A stretch of 25,588 nt of DNA, from positions 1-25,588 of IMG/VR virus record IMGVR_UViG_3300031963_006913. One strand, written 5' to 3'. Of this stretch, positions 14,701-23,624 are shown one piece after another. Position 1 is the first letter of the stretch, and the number at the start of each line of letters is the position of its first letter. The notes beneath the pieces were generated by a model. That model searched no databases. It was not told the DNA's origin and saw only the letters and a program-made list of their open reading frames with translations. This DNA is from a virus. The translations under genes and the position numbers were made by a program.

Positions 14701-17700
14701 GGTTGATCGTATCAGCGTACTGCCTGAACTCTTTGACGGCCGTATCTATACCTTTGCTCTCAACATAGTCGTTGATTGCGTAGTCCCAGTCAAAATCGTC
14801 ACGAAATTCGGACTCCATCCATGGAAAATCTTTAACAGCAGGTTGGGCAGCAACATCAGCGGCTTCTCGTAGCGCATCTTCTGCGTTACGATCTAGCATA
14901 GAAAACGCCACATCCTGTCGATCATCCGCCCCACTAAGCAGCCGTTTTATTTCAGCAACCGCTTCGCTTGCGCTAGTGGGCACTTTGCCTAGCTTAGTAG
15001 CACCGGCAACAGCTGCCGTGGTCTGCAGAAAAGCGCGCCTAGACATCTTAGGCGCACCCGCTTCGGACAGCACGCTCAGCGTGGCCGGGTGCACCGCCTC
15101 GTGCAGAAGCGTCTCTTCAGAGAGGAACGCACGGTCGAGCGTGATCGTTGCCGTCTGGGGGTCGTACTTGCCTTCCACCCGGGTGCCGTCGAGCCGCACG
15201 TCATCGGCGAGTTCGACCTTGACCTTGTCGAGCATGTCGGCCAAACGCTTGGCCGTCTCACGGTGCTCCGGCGACTTGGCGTTCTCGCTGAGCAGACGAA
15301 GCGCTTCCTTGAGGTTGTTCTCGCTAAGCGCTTTCGCTACATCGGCGTCAAGCGGCGTGACGGTGCCCCGCGCCTCGTAGAAGCTGTTGTCGTTGCGCAG
15401 TGCGCTGGCTTCTTCGTCACCGACCTCGGGTTCACGCTGTTCGTCAAGCTGGCGAGCACCTGTCTCTCTAGCACGCGCTACGGCGGTAGTAAACTCGCCT
15501 TCAGTGAGCATAACCTCGCCGAGACCTCGAACGTTTTCAACACGTTCTGCTTCAGTCAACGGACGCCGTAAACCTTCAGCCTCGCCTGTACTGACAGCGT
15601 ACAGTCTGTTAAGTACGTCGGTGACCCTTGATGGCGACTCACCTTTAAGTTTCTCGGCTAGCAACAGCGTACCGATACGCTTTCTGAACTCTACGCGACC
15701 TTTTGCCGGATTGGCTACTGCTGATGTCGCAATACCTGCCTCAACCGCTTCGCTGATTTCAGAAAAGTTAATTGCCGTACGCGCCAAGACAGCGGCTTCT
15801 TCCTCTGTAAGCTGCTGCTCAAGCCCTTTTGGGGATGTAGCGTTGATAGGGGTAAAGGGTCCGCGACCGGCGCTTTGCTGAGTAGGCCGCTCTGCCTCAC
15901 GCACTGCAGCGGGTTTGCCTGTGATCTCGTCGGCCAGCTTATTGACTTCACCGATTTCAAACGCGCTGAGCGGGCGATCACGCTCGACAGGACGTGTGCC
16001 TTCGATGAAGTGCTTGCGGTAGTAGCGATTTGCACCACTGGCGCTGCGCCCGTAGTACTGAGCCAGCATAGACAGGTTGCGCATGAGCGGCGTAGTCACA
16101 CGCCGCTTGCGTTGCCTTGCCGCAATACGGTCGACCGTTTTGTGCGTGATAAGCATAGCCAGTTCAGTCTGGCCGCGCATGACCTGTTCGTGGTCTTTGC
16201 GCATCTGCGCTTCACGACTGAGCAGCGACTGCTCTCTTTTTGTGCGAGTGTCTTCGTTGATGAAAGTCGTGCGGACGCCACGCTCTTGCTCGAAGTTGCT
16301 GTTGATATTGGCTAGCTTTTTAACAAGCGCATCGTGCTTAGTGGCAAATTTTTGCTCTGCAGCGACAATCGCGGCTTCTTTATCCGCAATCTGTTTGTCG
16401 AGCTTGGCGTTGACTTGCGCCAACAGCTGCTCACGCGGCGTATCAGGATTGGTGTTCTTGCGAACAAGCGGAGCCAGTTCAGCGCCGGTAAGCAGCTGCA
16501 CACGCGCTTTCTCTTTGATTAGCGCATCTTTGGCAGCGATGAGAGGATCGCGCTTGGCGTTCAGTTTGTCGGTAAGTGCCGTCAACGCGTCTTCGACTTT
16601 GCCTCGATCTTCGACCATCTTGGCGTAGGCGTTGGCGACTTCTTCGGCACGCGTCTTCGCTTTTTCTTCGTAGGCTTTCAGCCTTTCTTTGGCCTTTGCG
16701 CGCAACTGCTCAAGTTCTTCCACCGACACTGCGCCCTTTTCCAGCTTCTGCGCCATCAAATGCGCATACCGCTCTTCTAGCGCCGCAACGTACTCTTGTT
16801 GCTTCTTGGTAAGCCCCCGCTCAAACTCAATGATTCGCCGTTGAACAAGCCTGTTGTCGGAACCGTACATGTCGCCGTACACGGCCCTGAGCGCGCGCTG
16901 TTCTGCTTCACGCGCTTCCTTGCCGTAGCGCTGCTCAAGACGCGCAATGGCTTGCGGAGATCCGACACCCATCAAGAGCCGTACAACACCGCGCTCAGTG
17001 ACGAACACTTCGTCGTCGGCTTGGGCCATGTCTTCCGCAAGCGCCTTCTGCACCCATGCAAGCTCTTTTTCGAGGTTCTTGCGGTCCTCCGAAGCAAGAC
17101 CCGGCGAAGCAAGTGCGACACGCGCCTGAGCTTCTTCCTGCTTGAGAGCTTCACCGCGCTTCATGCGCTTGAAACTGCGCACAGGGTCGATAGCCAGCAG
17201 CAAATCCTCGTCCAGCTGAATGAGCGCCTTGCCTACTTGGTTGGAGACAAGTGCGGGCGCGCCCGGGCGCTTGCCCGTCAGCTTCTCGACAGCTTTCTCT
17301 TTCTGCGCGCGAAGCTCGCCGAGTGCCTGCCGAAGCTCGGACTTCTTCTCTTTGAACTGCACAGCAATCGCGGCAAGCTCTTGCTCCGCCAGTGCAGCGG
17401 CTTGCGTGTCACGGTTGATGTCGGCTTCGAGCGCCAGCAGCCGATCCACGTCCCCGTCCGCTTTGGTGACGGCGTGCTTGGTGGACAGCGCCATGAGTCG
17501 CGCGGCGTTGATGTCTCGCAGCGTCTGTTGTACAGACGCAACACGCTCCATGCGCTCGGCGTAGCGGTCGATGGCCCCTTTGGTGAACTCCATCATCTCG
17601 TTGAAGCGCTGCGTCAGCTTGAACCGCTGCGCCGGCAGGCTAAGTTGCTTGACGGCAGCGAACGAGTTCTCCAGCGATTGCGCCGCTTCTTCGCGCTTCT

Positions 17701-20700
17701 CCGACGAAGTGTCGTCACTTTCGTACGCCTGTCGAAACTCCGACAGGGTGTCTCGAAGCCGACGAATGGCTTCAGCTTGCAGCGCATTGCCACCTTCGAT
17801 GCTGAGCTTCTCCGCCTTTTCCACACCGCGCTCGAACATCAGGATGAGTCGCTGCGCTGCGGAGTAATCCGCCGTGAACTGCGCCCGGGCACCACTCAGG
17901 ATGGGCCTGTTGGCCTTCTCGACAACGTCGCCAAACTCCTTGCTGAACTTCGCGCTGAGTTCGTTGCGCAGCGTTTCAAGCTCTTTCTCTGCTTTGGTGA
18001 GGCCCGTTAGCGCCTCATTACGCTTGCGGTTGCTTGCACCTGCTTCCAGCGCAGTGGCTTGCTCCAGCTTGCTGATGGCTTCACGAATGGCGTCGACGCG
18101 GGCTTTGGCCGGCGCTACCGCTTTCTCCACCTCGACTTCGATGGCTTTCAGTTTGGCGTCAAGCTCGGCTTGCCGCTGCGCACGCTGCGCCTTTTCCAAA
18201 GCTGTACGCCGCTCAAGCTCATCGAAGTCGCGGATGAACGTATCTAGCGCCTCACGCTGTTCCGGCGTGGCCTTGCCTGCGCTCACCGCTTCCAACCAGT
18301 CAACGACCGGCTGACGGGTCTTGACCTCGGCACCGCGCTGCGCAATACGCGGCATCAGCGGACGCAGCTTCTGCAAGCGCTCCTGATCTTCTTTGTCCAG
18401 CTTGCGCTGCGCAGCCTGCTGATACAGCTTCGACAGCTGCTGTACAGGTGCCTCAACCGCCGGCTTGGCCGGCGTGGGCTTGCGCACGGGGAACTCGCGC
18501 CGCTGGCGCGTCAGCAGCCGTTTGCTGAGCATGTCGAAGAAATCGGACCCTGCCGGGTCGCGCAGTGCCTCCCGCACCGCTTGGCGTTGCTCGGGGCTCT
18601 TGGCGATGTCGTTGACGAGATCCCGTACCTCGTCGATGTTGACGCCGCGCATGCGCGGGGGTGGCCCCGCCATGCCTTTGGCCCGCGTTTCGCGCTCGGC
18701 CTCGGCCCGCAGACCACCGCGCTCCAAGCCTCTGGTAAGCAGTTCCGCGATTGCTTCGACTTGCGTCTCGGTAGGCTCCGGGCGCGATAGCTCGATCTCC
18801 TGTGTCTCCGGATTGACGACCTTCTTGGGCTCGAAGTAGCCGACCAGCCGGCGCAGCGCACCCATAAGGTTGCGCTCGTACTCATCGGTTCGTTTTGCGC
18901 GAGCCGGTGTGAGCTTCGGCGGACCCCAGTACTCGGGCGCAGCAGGAGCGGCGCCTTCTGCCGGCTGCTCTTGTCTCGGAGGCCACTGCTTGAACTCAGG
19001 CAGCGGTGCCTCTTCTTCCTCGGCAACCGGCTCGACAACCGGCTCCACGGTCAGTGCAGGCGCGGGTGCAGGCGCTGCAGCCTCAGCGGGCTTGGTCGGC
19101 GCAACGGCCTCTTCAGTCAACTCGGTGGGCTTCACCGCGCCTTTGGTGGGCTCAGGAAGGGCCTCAGTGGCTTCAGGTGCGGCAGGCGGCTCAGTCTGCG
19201 GCTGCGCAGGCGTCTCAGCCTGCGGCTGCGCAACAAGCGCGCGCCGACCGTTGGCCTGTGGGGGCGTGACAACGCCTTCTTCCTCCATCTGCTTGAGCAG
19301 CTTGGCGGCGGGCTTGTAGCCGATTCCCAGCGCTTGCTGGATGGTGCTGACCGTGGGCTTGCCCGCTGCCTGCACCGCCTCGACCGCCTGCGAGTAGAGG
19401 TCAGGGGCCGCTTGGGGTGCTTCAGCTGCCGGCACCTCGGGCGTCGGGATCTCTGCCGTGGCCTGCGGCATCGCCTCTTCAGTCGGGGCCTGCCCCATCA
19501 GCCGGCGCACCTCGACAAGCCTGCGCGCAAGCCTTGCCTGCAGCGACAGGTCACCGCGCCCGCGTGCGGCCTCCATCTCCTTGAGCAGCTTCTTTTCCTG
19601 CTGTTGCAGCGAAGACACGGACGGCGGAGCCGGCGGGGGCGGACCAATGTCGGCAAGCTCTTGCTTGAGCGCTTCCAGCTGCTGCCGTTTGGGCTCCATC
19701 TGAGCATCGAGCGCGATGATCTGCTCCGGCGTCAGGGGCTCCGTACCCTGCGCACGCGCTTGGAGTTCTGCCTCGATGTCCGCAATCCCCTGCTCAACGC
19801 GCGAACGACGTTGCTCAGGGCTCTCCGTGTACCCCAGCTTCGGCGGCAGCGGCTCCGAAGGCTCCAGCCCTTTGACCCAAGTCGGGGGGCCCTGCATACC
19901 CGAGACGTACTCGGGCGGGCCTTCCTCCGCAGGCATCGTCCACTGCGGCGTGGCCGGCTCCGGCGGGCCCATCTCCAGCCCAGTCTTCAGCCGCTCCTCA
20001 CCCATGCGCGTGCCTTCACGCACCGCACGGCCACGCTCCAACGCTGTACCAAACGGCGCAATAGCACCACCCAGCACTGCACCGCCAACGAAGCTCTCAA
20101 AGTACTCTTTGCGCGCGTCTTCATCAGTAATACTTAGACCAGCCTGCAAACGTTCCAGCAGCTGCTGTCCAGACTCTGTGGCACCCTCGACCCCCATAGT
20201 CTTGCCGGTGGCCTTAGCGTAGTCTGTAGCGCGTTGACGCAGCGTTTGCTGTGCAATACGCTGCGCAGTCTCTTCGCTGATGTCGACCCCTGCGCGCCCA
20301 AAGATGCGCCCAATCCCCGGGATCATGCGCATGGACACGATATCGAGCGCCGCTTGCGGTATAGCAGCGGCAACAGCGGCGGTGCCGCTGGTCTCCGCCA
20401 GACGCTTGCCTTCCTCGACGTTGCGCGCGAGGTTGCTGCCGGTGAACTGTGTAAGGGACGTGAGTCCTGCACCACCAAGCGCAGCAAGCCCCGCCGCTGC
20501 AGGCGCACCCACGCCTGTTGCAGCCAACGCCCCCGCACCACCCACCGCCAGCGGTGCAAGCATGTAGGGCACAGACCCCCCGGCAAGCTCGCGAAGCTTC
20601 AACAGCGGGGACTCAAACCACGATGCCTCAGTGGGCTGAAACATCTCTCCCGCACGTTGCTGCTGCGCCGCGTAGATCTGCTCAGCGCGCTCAGGCTCGA

Positions 20701-20917
20701 TGAACCCCGCTTTGCCGGCGGTGAGCGCCGCTTCCCCAAGCAGCCGCTGCGTGCCCGCTTTGGCGGCAGCAGCAAAGCCCTCTTTCGACTTGTCAGGCGC
20801 GGGTTGCCGCAGATACTCCCTGCGTGCTGCCGCCTCAAGCTCCGCCTGCGGAACGCCTTCCGGCCCAGAGAAGCGATAGATGCGTCCGTCCGGGCCTTTG
20901 ACTTCGTAGGTCTGCAT
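11705..20917 (-). CDS. Giant large polyvalent/virion protein (3070 residues)
   Basis: This is one uninterrupted frame. Regions, by residue: Gly/Ala-rich hydrophobic stretch 115-160, possibly membrane-active; second Gly-rich part around 250-310; Pro/Glu/Ala-rich linkers 330-500 and 560-660; FtsK-gamma-like winged helix about 505-560; long coiled coils about 830-1700; metallopeptidase-like region about 1845-2160 with HEAVH at 1939-1943; LPD38-like region about 2560-2830 (RKTITRTPVYVVRQMIRDP, STIIPFFNAQVQGLD); helical C-terminus. Proteins of this kind are large polyvalent proteins of phages. They are thought to be packed in the virion and ejected with the DNA, acting in the host at once. The gene lies last in the - strand virion operon, 12 bases after the 514-residue gene, with AAGGA 9 bases before ATG. 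No transglycosylase motif was found. Confidence 0.85.
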   Translation of the reverse strand: MQTYEVKGPDGRIYRFSGPEGVPQAELEAAARREYLRQPAPDKSKEGFAAAAKAGTQRLLGEAALTAGKAGFIEPERAEQIYAAQQQRAGEMFQPTEASWFESPLLKLRELAGGSVPYMLAPLAVGGAGALAATGVGAPAAAGLAALGGAGLTSLTQFTGSNLARNVEEGKRLAETSGTAAVAAAIPQAALDIVSMRMIPGIGRIFGRAGVDISEETAQRIAQQTLRQRATDYAKATGKTMGVEGATESGQQLLERLQAGLSITDEDARKEYFESFVGGAVLGGAIAPFGTALERGRAVREGTRMGEERLKTGLEMGPPEPATPQWTMPAEEGPPEYVSGMQGPPTWVKGLEPSEPLPPKLGYTESPEQRRSRVEQGIADIEAELQARAQGTEPLTPEQIIALDAQMEPKRQQLEALKQELADIGPPPPAPPSVSSLQQQEKKLLKEMEAARGRGDLSLQARLARRLVEVRRLMGQAPTEEAMPQATAEIPTPEVPAAEAPQAAPDLYSQAVEAVQAAGKPTVSTIQQALGIGYKPAAKLLKQMEEEGVVTPPQANGRRALVAQPQAETPAQPQTEPPAAPEATEALPEPTKGAVKPTELTEEAVAPTKPAEAAAPAPAPALTVEPVVEPVAEEEEAPLPEFKQWPPRQEQPAEGAAPAAPEYWGPPKLTPARAKRTDEYERNLMGALRRLVGYFEPKKVVNPETQEIELSRPEPTETQVEAIAELLTRGLERGGLRAEAERETRAKGMAGPPPRMRGVNIDEVRDLVNDIAKSPEQRQAVREALRDPAGSDFFDMLSKRLLTRQRREFPVRKPTPAKPAVEAPVQQLSKLYQQAAQRKLDKEDQERLQKLRPLMPRIAQRGAEVKTRQPVVDWLEAVSAGKATPEQREALDTFIRDFDELERRTALEKAQRAQRQAELDAKLKAIEVEVEKAVAPAKARVDAIREAISKLEQATALEAGASNRKRNEALTGLTKAEKELETLRNELSAKFSKEFGDVVEKANRPILSGARAQFTADYSAAQRLILMFERGVEKAEKLSIEGGNALQAEAIRRLRDTLSEFRQAYESDDTSSEKREEAAQSLENSFAAVKQLSLPAQRFKLTQRFNEMMEFTKGAIDRYAERMERVASVQQTLRDINAARLMALSTKHAVTKADGDVDRLLALEADINRDTQAAALAEQELAAIAVQFKEKKSELRQALGELRAQKEKAVEKLTGKRPGAPALVSNQVGKALIQLDEDLLLAIDPVRSFKRMKRGEALKQEEAQARVALASPGLASEDRKNLEKELAWVQKALAEDMAQADDEVFVTERGVVRLLMGVGSPQAIARLEQRYGKEAREAEQRALRAVYGDMYGSDNRLVQRRIIEFERGLTKKQQEYVAALEERYAHLMAQKLEKGAVSVEELEQLRAKAKERLKAYEEKAKTRAEEVANAYAKMVEDRGKVEDALTALTDKLNAKRDPLIAAKDALIKEKARVQLLTGAELAPLVRKNTNPDTPREQLLAQVNAKLDKQIADKEAAIVAAEQKFATKHDALVKKLANINSNFEQERGVRTTFINEDTRTKREQSLLSREAQMRKDHEQVMRGQTELAMLITHKTVDRIAARQRKRRVTTPLMRNLSMLAQYYGRSASGANRYYRKHFIEGTRPVERDRPLSAFEIGEVNKLADEITGKPAAVREAERPTQQSAGRGPFTPINATSPKGLEQQLTEEEAAVLARTAINFSEISEAVEAGIATSAVANPAKGRVEFRKRIGTLLLAEKLKGESPSRVTDVLNRLYAVSTGEAEGLRRPLTEAERVENVRGLGEVMLTEGEFTTAVARARETGARQLDEQREPEVGDEEASALRNDNSFYEARGTVTPLDADVAKALSENNLKEALRLLSENAKSPEHRETAKRLADMLDKVKVELADDVRLDGTRVEGKYDPQTATITLDRAFLSEETLLHEAVHPATLSVLSEAGAPKMSRRAFLQTTAAVAGATKLGKVPTSASEAVAEIKRLLSGADDRQDVAFSMLDRNAEDALREAADVAAQPAVKDFPWMESEFRDDFDWDYAINDYVESKGIDTAVKEFRQYADTINRFVEEAVSRYAPKDKQGEPAKTGITAEQRAARRELEKLYNEVKADPKFAKEYASTDLKEFVSELLSNADLRNKLDAREGLLKRIYNALLRLLGFDVPSTSQKATSAAYRLFQPAAPTSTTSKAIASVLRGVFPATKPVAAASVNAKAAEAISRVVGRNASLGDKITAFVGGLSLRQAVLDRWASVEHIIKQGIAKGKIDEARAMQLRVNMRLHDQTNQLFSAAMTRGGIKLNKEEDTRYVEAQGGANAIQLAQALRKAKLGNEQFTEQAFTTWMAALRADSMPDGYSKLNFGTDKEGKRLFDKSDGDAVKAMVASDPDTAAAFEEARNIYRQYNNDLVDLLADSGVIDGAKAKELKKGDFVPFYRISGDVLELDIGASRPVTIGNVIDQPYLRELVGGADKIMPVFSSMARNTSLLMQLSLRNLQAKDVANMLKEVGLAQIVPKALNQNGRVIRFKADGKELSAVLDPGAFQEQGLTPEMVVQGLQGVKTAIPAVVKAMSYPASLLRKTITRTPVYVVRQMIRDPLNAWMTTGGDLKPLKVAANGIRNMFSTKLNKTEEALSKAGVVSSHVFSNDPEDIARILQQVTAGGTNWNTAMAKLDGMAMKADAQTRAAVYDSFRNKGMTHVEALLSTLESMNFTRRGTSASMLWLSTIIPFFNAQVQGLDIFYRSLVGDVPYEQKMNARAKLLERGALMAGLTMAYALLMQDDESYKNATPEERAMNWFLPLPGGESIRVPIPFEFGLLFKSLPEALINTAFGDTRVSEAVRALGKQLTMSSPLALPTAINPVVELAANYSFFTDQPIQSAREMGLEPGERFRQNTSELAKLIGGTANVSPIAIEHLVRGYTGSTGILAMSLLNPLLRPFSAQQMGERPERLLSEVPMLGTLIQPASGRGLLNAAFDDINRIQRAAQTYNEMMQAGRVEDAAAFANRFSRELALTSTGGAFRQQMGELADQKRQIAASPDLSGAQKRAQIDDIRQIEIMLSRQIRDLVNASE
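14640..15050 (-). other. AT-richer insert with a Tat-like motif inside the metallopeptidase region
   Basis: By hand count, 14641-15000 is about 49% GC, against about 64% in flanking lines at 14461 and 15121. The insert encodes residues about 1955-2090. It lies between HEAVH and the downstream ITAEQRAARRELEKLYNEVK and EFVSELLSN segments, which normally follow closely in such domains. It starts with MSRRAFLQTTAAVAGATKL (M1958 at base 15046), which matches a twin-arginine signal. Confidence 0.5.
19230..19409 (-). other. FtsK-gamma-like winged-helix domain within the giant protein
   Basis: Residues about 503-562 read LYSQAVEAVQAAGKPTVS, then IQQALGIGYKPAAKLLKQME and EEGVVTPPQANGRRALV. This matches, segment by segment, the gamma domain at the C-terminus of FtsK/SpoIIIE translocases, a winged helix that reads KOPS motifs. 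No FtsK motor domain is present. It is flanked by Pro/Ala/Glu-rich linkers, as expected for an independent module. Confidence 0.75.
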
Positions 20918-20929
20918 GGAGATGTGTCC

Positions 20930-22474
20930 TTACTTGGGCGGTTTGTAAGCGCCCTCGAAGTTTAACCCCGGAGTGCCCGCCGCTGCACCAAGCGAGGGGA
21001 CGCCGTTAAGCATCAAGAAGTCCTCAAACGACTTCACGTTGGGGTACCGCCGACGAATAATCTCCGCACTCTTGTTCCACTCTTCCAGAAGCTTTTCTCG
21101 CATTCTGGCTACTTGCCCTGACTCGGCAAGTCTATCACGCAACGCTCGACCTTCGGCGCCAGCTTCTGCCGCAATCTGTGCTGCTTGAATTCTCGCAGCG
21201 TCGCTCTTTGTCGACATTCTTTCCTGCGCGGCAAGATTTGTCGCCTGCATCCTTTCTTCCGCAGACAGCTTCGTGGTCTGTCGCGCATCCAGCGCTTGTT
21301 GCTCAAGAATGGCTTTGGCGGTCTGCGCGTTTACGTCGTACACGCGCTGAATACCGGCCAGCCTGCGCGCATTTGCCTCAGCAACCATGCGCTGCGCATC
21401 TACACCAGCCATCGCTTTTTCACGATCATTGCCAAGTTGAGCATCTTCCAAACGTTCGCGTGCCGCACTGATAAGCTGCTGAGACTTACGCAGTTCGATA
21501 AGTCCAGCTTGGTACTGTCTACCGCCCACACGAAGGCCGCTGGCAATAGCTGCCATCATGGGCCCGGGCGTGGCGGCAATGGTAGCGCCGGCCTCGATCA
21601 GCGAGAAAGCGATGTTGCTGTTACGCTCTTTGGCAAGATCTTGCTCCTGCCGATCAAGGCGCGCGCCTCGACTCTTCAATAGCGCGCTCCCTTGCTCAGC
21701 CGCTGACTCTCGCGCCCTACGCGCGCTTTCCGCCGCAGCTGCCTCAAGCCCAAACTGCTCGTTGCGTTCTGCAGCAAGCGGGTCTTCCATCTTGCCCAGA
21801 ATCCCACGAAACTGCGCGGTATAGTCAGGCGCTTGTGCAGCGGGCGGTGCGACAGGCGGTGCGACAGGCGGTGCAGCGGGGGTAGCGCGAGGTCCGGTAG
21901 GCTTCGCTTGACCCTTCCTTGCGCCAGCCCCCGCAGCTGGTGTCTGTAGCCGGTCTCTGGCCCATCCAGATGTCGGACCATAAGCGTCTGGCGCGGCGCC
22001 TACTTGTTCGCGCTTGCGGCGGAACTCCGCAAAACTGATCGGTTGTCCTGTATCAGGGTCGATTTTTCGGTCATTGCGCGAGAACATGCCGGTAAGAAAC
22101 TCGCCCATACTGCTGGCGGCACCGCCACGCTCGGACGGCAAAGTCTGCCATTCGCGCACCAGCTGCTCTTCCGATCCGTTGTATCGCGGCACATCGTCCT
22201 GCACAAGCGATGCAAGCCCTCCGCCAGCCATAGCGGCTACGTTGCTTGGCGCTGCTTGTGCAATGCCGGCCCCTGCCAGCTGCGCAAGCTCTCGCTCGCG
22301 CACAGTCGGCGCATCAGGTGCAGCTTTTGGCGCATTCGCAAGTTGTAGCCTTTTGCGCTCTTTAAGCAACATCAGCGCAATAGCGCCTTCCGGTCCTTGG
22401 TCCTGCTGCGCGTACTGCATCAGGTACGGCGTAGGCATGCCTTCAAGTCGTTTCTCAAACTGTGCAATACTCAT
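20930..22474 (-). CDS. Virion-associated helical protein
   Basis: The product is 514 residues from ATG 22474, which has AAGGAG seven bases upstream; a GTG one codon earlier (22477) is possible. The N-terminal third is mixed, with KIDPDTGQPISFAEFRRKRE. A Pro/Ala linker (APPVAPPVAPPAAQ) precedes a long Ala/Arg/Glu/Gln-rich helical part. A short Gly-containing hydrophobic stretch (IAFSLIEAGATIAATPGPMM) lies within the helical part. It is probably an internal or ejection protein, based on composition and on its place between the other virion genes and the giant protein; no enzymatic motif is visible. Its start overlaps the stop of the upstream gene (TGATG), which indicates coupling. Confidence 0.7.
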   Translation of the reverse strand: MSIAQFEKRLEGMPTPYLMQYAQQDQGPEGAIALMLLKERKRLQLANAPKAAPDAPTVRERELAQLAGAGIAQAAPSNVAAMAGGGLASLVQDDVPRYNGSEEQLVREWQTLPSERGGAASSMGEFLTGMFSRNDRKIDPDTGQPISFAEFRRKREQVGAAPDAYGPTSGWARDRLQTPAAGAGARKGQAKPTGPRATPAAPPVAPPVAPPAAQAPDYTAQFRGILGKMEDPLAAERNEQFGLEAAAAESARRARESAAEQGSALLKSRGARLDRQEQDLAKERNSNIAFSLIEAGATIAATPGPMMAAIASGLRVGGRQYQAGLIELRKSQQLISAARERLEDAQLGNDREKAMAGVDAQRMVAEANARRLAGIQRVYDVNAQTAKAILEQQALDARQTTKLSAEERMQATNLAAQERMSTKSDAARIQAAQIAAEAGAEGRALRDRLAESGQVARMREKLLEEWNKSAEIIRRRYPNVKSFEDFLMLNGVPSLGAAAGTPGLNFEGAYKPPK

Positions 22475-23616
22475 CACCGAACTCCTTGCACTTGCGACAA
22501 CATAAGCTCGTACAGACCCGAGTTGCCTTTATCGTTGACCGCACCCCCCTGCGCAAACAGCTTGCCGATGCCTGCGGCAGCAGTACCCAAGCCGATGATC
22601 TGGTTAAGCGCACTGGGCTGAGCAGGCGTTGCTTGTTGCGTAGTCTGCGCTAGGGGGAGTCCGCGCAGCATGTTAGACATAAAGCCCAAGCGCGTGTACG
22701 GGTTTTCTTTTTGCTCAACGAACTCTTGGTATTGTTGGCCAAGAATATTTTGCACTTGCTGCTGTTGTTGACCGCCTAGCTGGTTTTGTAGCCCGATTGC
22801 GCCAGTCTGCTGTCCGAACTCCGTCTGGCCTAGATTAGCGAGCGTGCCTGCCGCCTGCAAACCAAGACCCCGCGCTTGCATGCCAAGGCCTGTACCAAAC
22901 TGGCGAGACTGCTCTCCAAGCTGCTGCGCCTGCAGACCGGCCATCTGGTTAGACGTAGCAGCCTGCATGCGACGTTGCTGGTCGGCATTAAACTGCGCCT
23001 GTGCCTGCTGATACGCGGCTTGCAGCCCCGTAGCTTGAATATCGCCAAGCTGCAGCGCGAGATTGCGATTGGCTTCCGCCTCCATCACGCCTTGCCGCGC
23101 ACCGCCAAAAGCGCCCGCACGGGTAGCCTGCGCCTTGAGTTGATTGCGCGCGATGTCTGCTTGGCGCTGCGCCTCGCGTTGCTGTACGTCTACAACGCCT
23201 TGCATGTACGGACTCATGTATTGTTGAGCACGTTCAGCATTGAACGCGTCAGACGCAACATTGTCCGCTGTGAAAGAAAAAGGCGTATAGCTGTGGCCTA
23301 GCGCGCCGAGACCGGCTTGCTTAGCCATGCTAGTCGCATCTTGCAGGTTTGCCGAAGGACCGAGCCCCTGCGCCGCCTGAAACGCCTGCAGCTGCAGTGG
23401 CGTAAATTGCGCAAACCGTTCCCCGCCGTAAGACTGCTGCGGTTGGAAACCGGTAATGACAGGACGCCCTTCAGCGTCTGTTTGCACATTACCTTGCGCA
23501 TCCGTAGCGTATTGAAAGACCTGCCCAGCAGCTGCGCCGAGCATTTCTTCCACATACGGCCTCGCGTACGAGGGGATGTTAGTTTGTTCAACAACAGAAG
23601 AAGTTGCGTCAGCCAT
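22474..23616 (-). CDS. Gln/Ala-rich virion protein of the podophage internal type
   Basis: The 380-residue protein is rich in Gln and Ala. Its central part, YMSPYMQGVVDVQQREAQRQ followed by AGAFGGARQGVMEAEANRN, is a pattern I recognise from structural or internal virion proteins of marine and freshwater podophages. The N-terminus (IPSYARPYVEEMLGAAAGQV) and a Gly-rich C-terminal part (IIGLGTAAAGIGKLFAQGG) also fit. It probably forms helical bundles in the virion or the ejection apparatus; the exact location is unknown. The start ATG 23616 has GAGGTG five bases upstream, overlapping the stop of the repeat protein. It lies 8 bases after that gene in the virion operon. Confidence 0.75.
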   Translation of the reverse strand: MADATSSVVEQTNIPSYARPYVEEMLGAAAGQVFQYATDAQGNVQTDAEGRPVITGFQPQQSYGGERFAQFTPLQLQAFQAAQGLGPSANLQDATSMAKQAGLGALGHSYTPFSFTADNVASDAFNAERAQQYMSPYMQGVVDVQQREAQRQADIARNQLKAQATRAGAFGGARQGVMEAEANRNLALQLGDIQATGLQAAYQQAQAQFNADQQRRMQAATSNQMAGLQAQQLGEQSRQFGTGLGMQARGLGLQAAGTLANLGQTEFGQQTGAIGLQNQLGGQQQQQVQNILGQQYQEFVEQKENPYTRLGFMSNMLRGLPLAQTTQQATPAQPSALNQIIGLGTAAAGIGKLFAQGGAVNDKGNSGLYELMLSQVQGVR

Positions 23617-23624
23617 TTTTCACC

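Noticed and set aside
15044-15046. ATG of the Tat-like motif as an internal gene start
   Set aside because: No good Shine-Dalgarno precedes it, the frame is continuous with the giant protein on both sides, and the downstream part completes the peptidase-like region.
16796-20137. Long + strand frames (404 and 388 codons) opposite the giant gene
   Set aside because: They are Arg/Leu-rich antisense shadows of a gene with strong codon bias, with no recognisable motif and no RBS-operon context.
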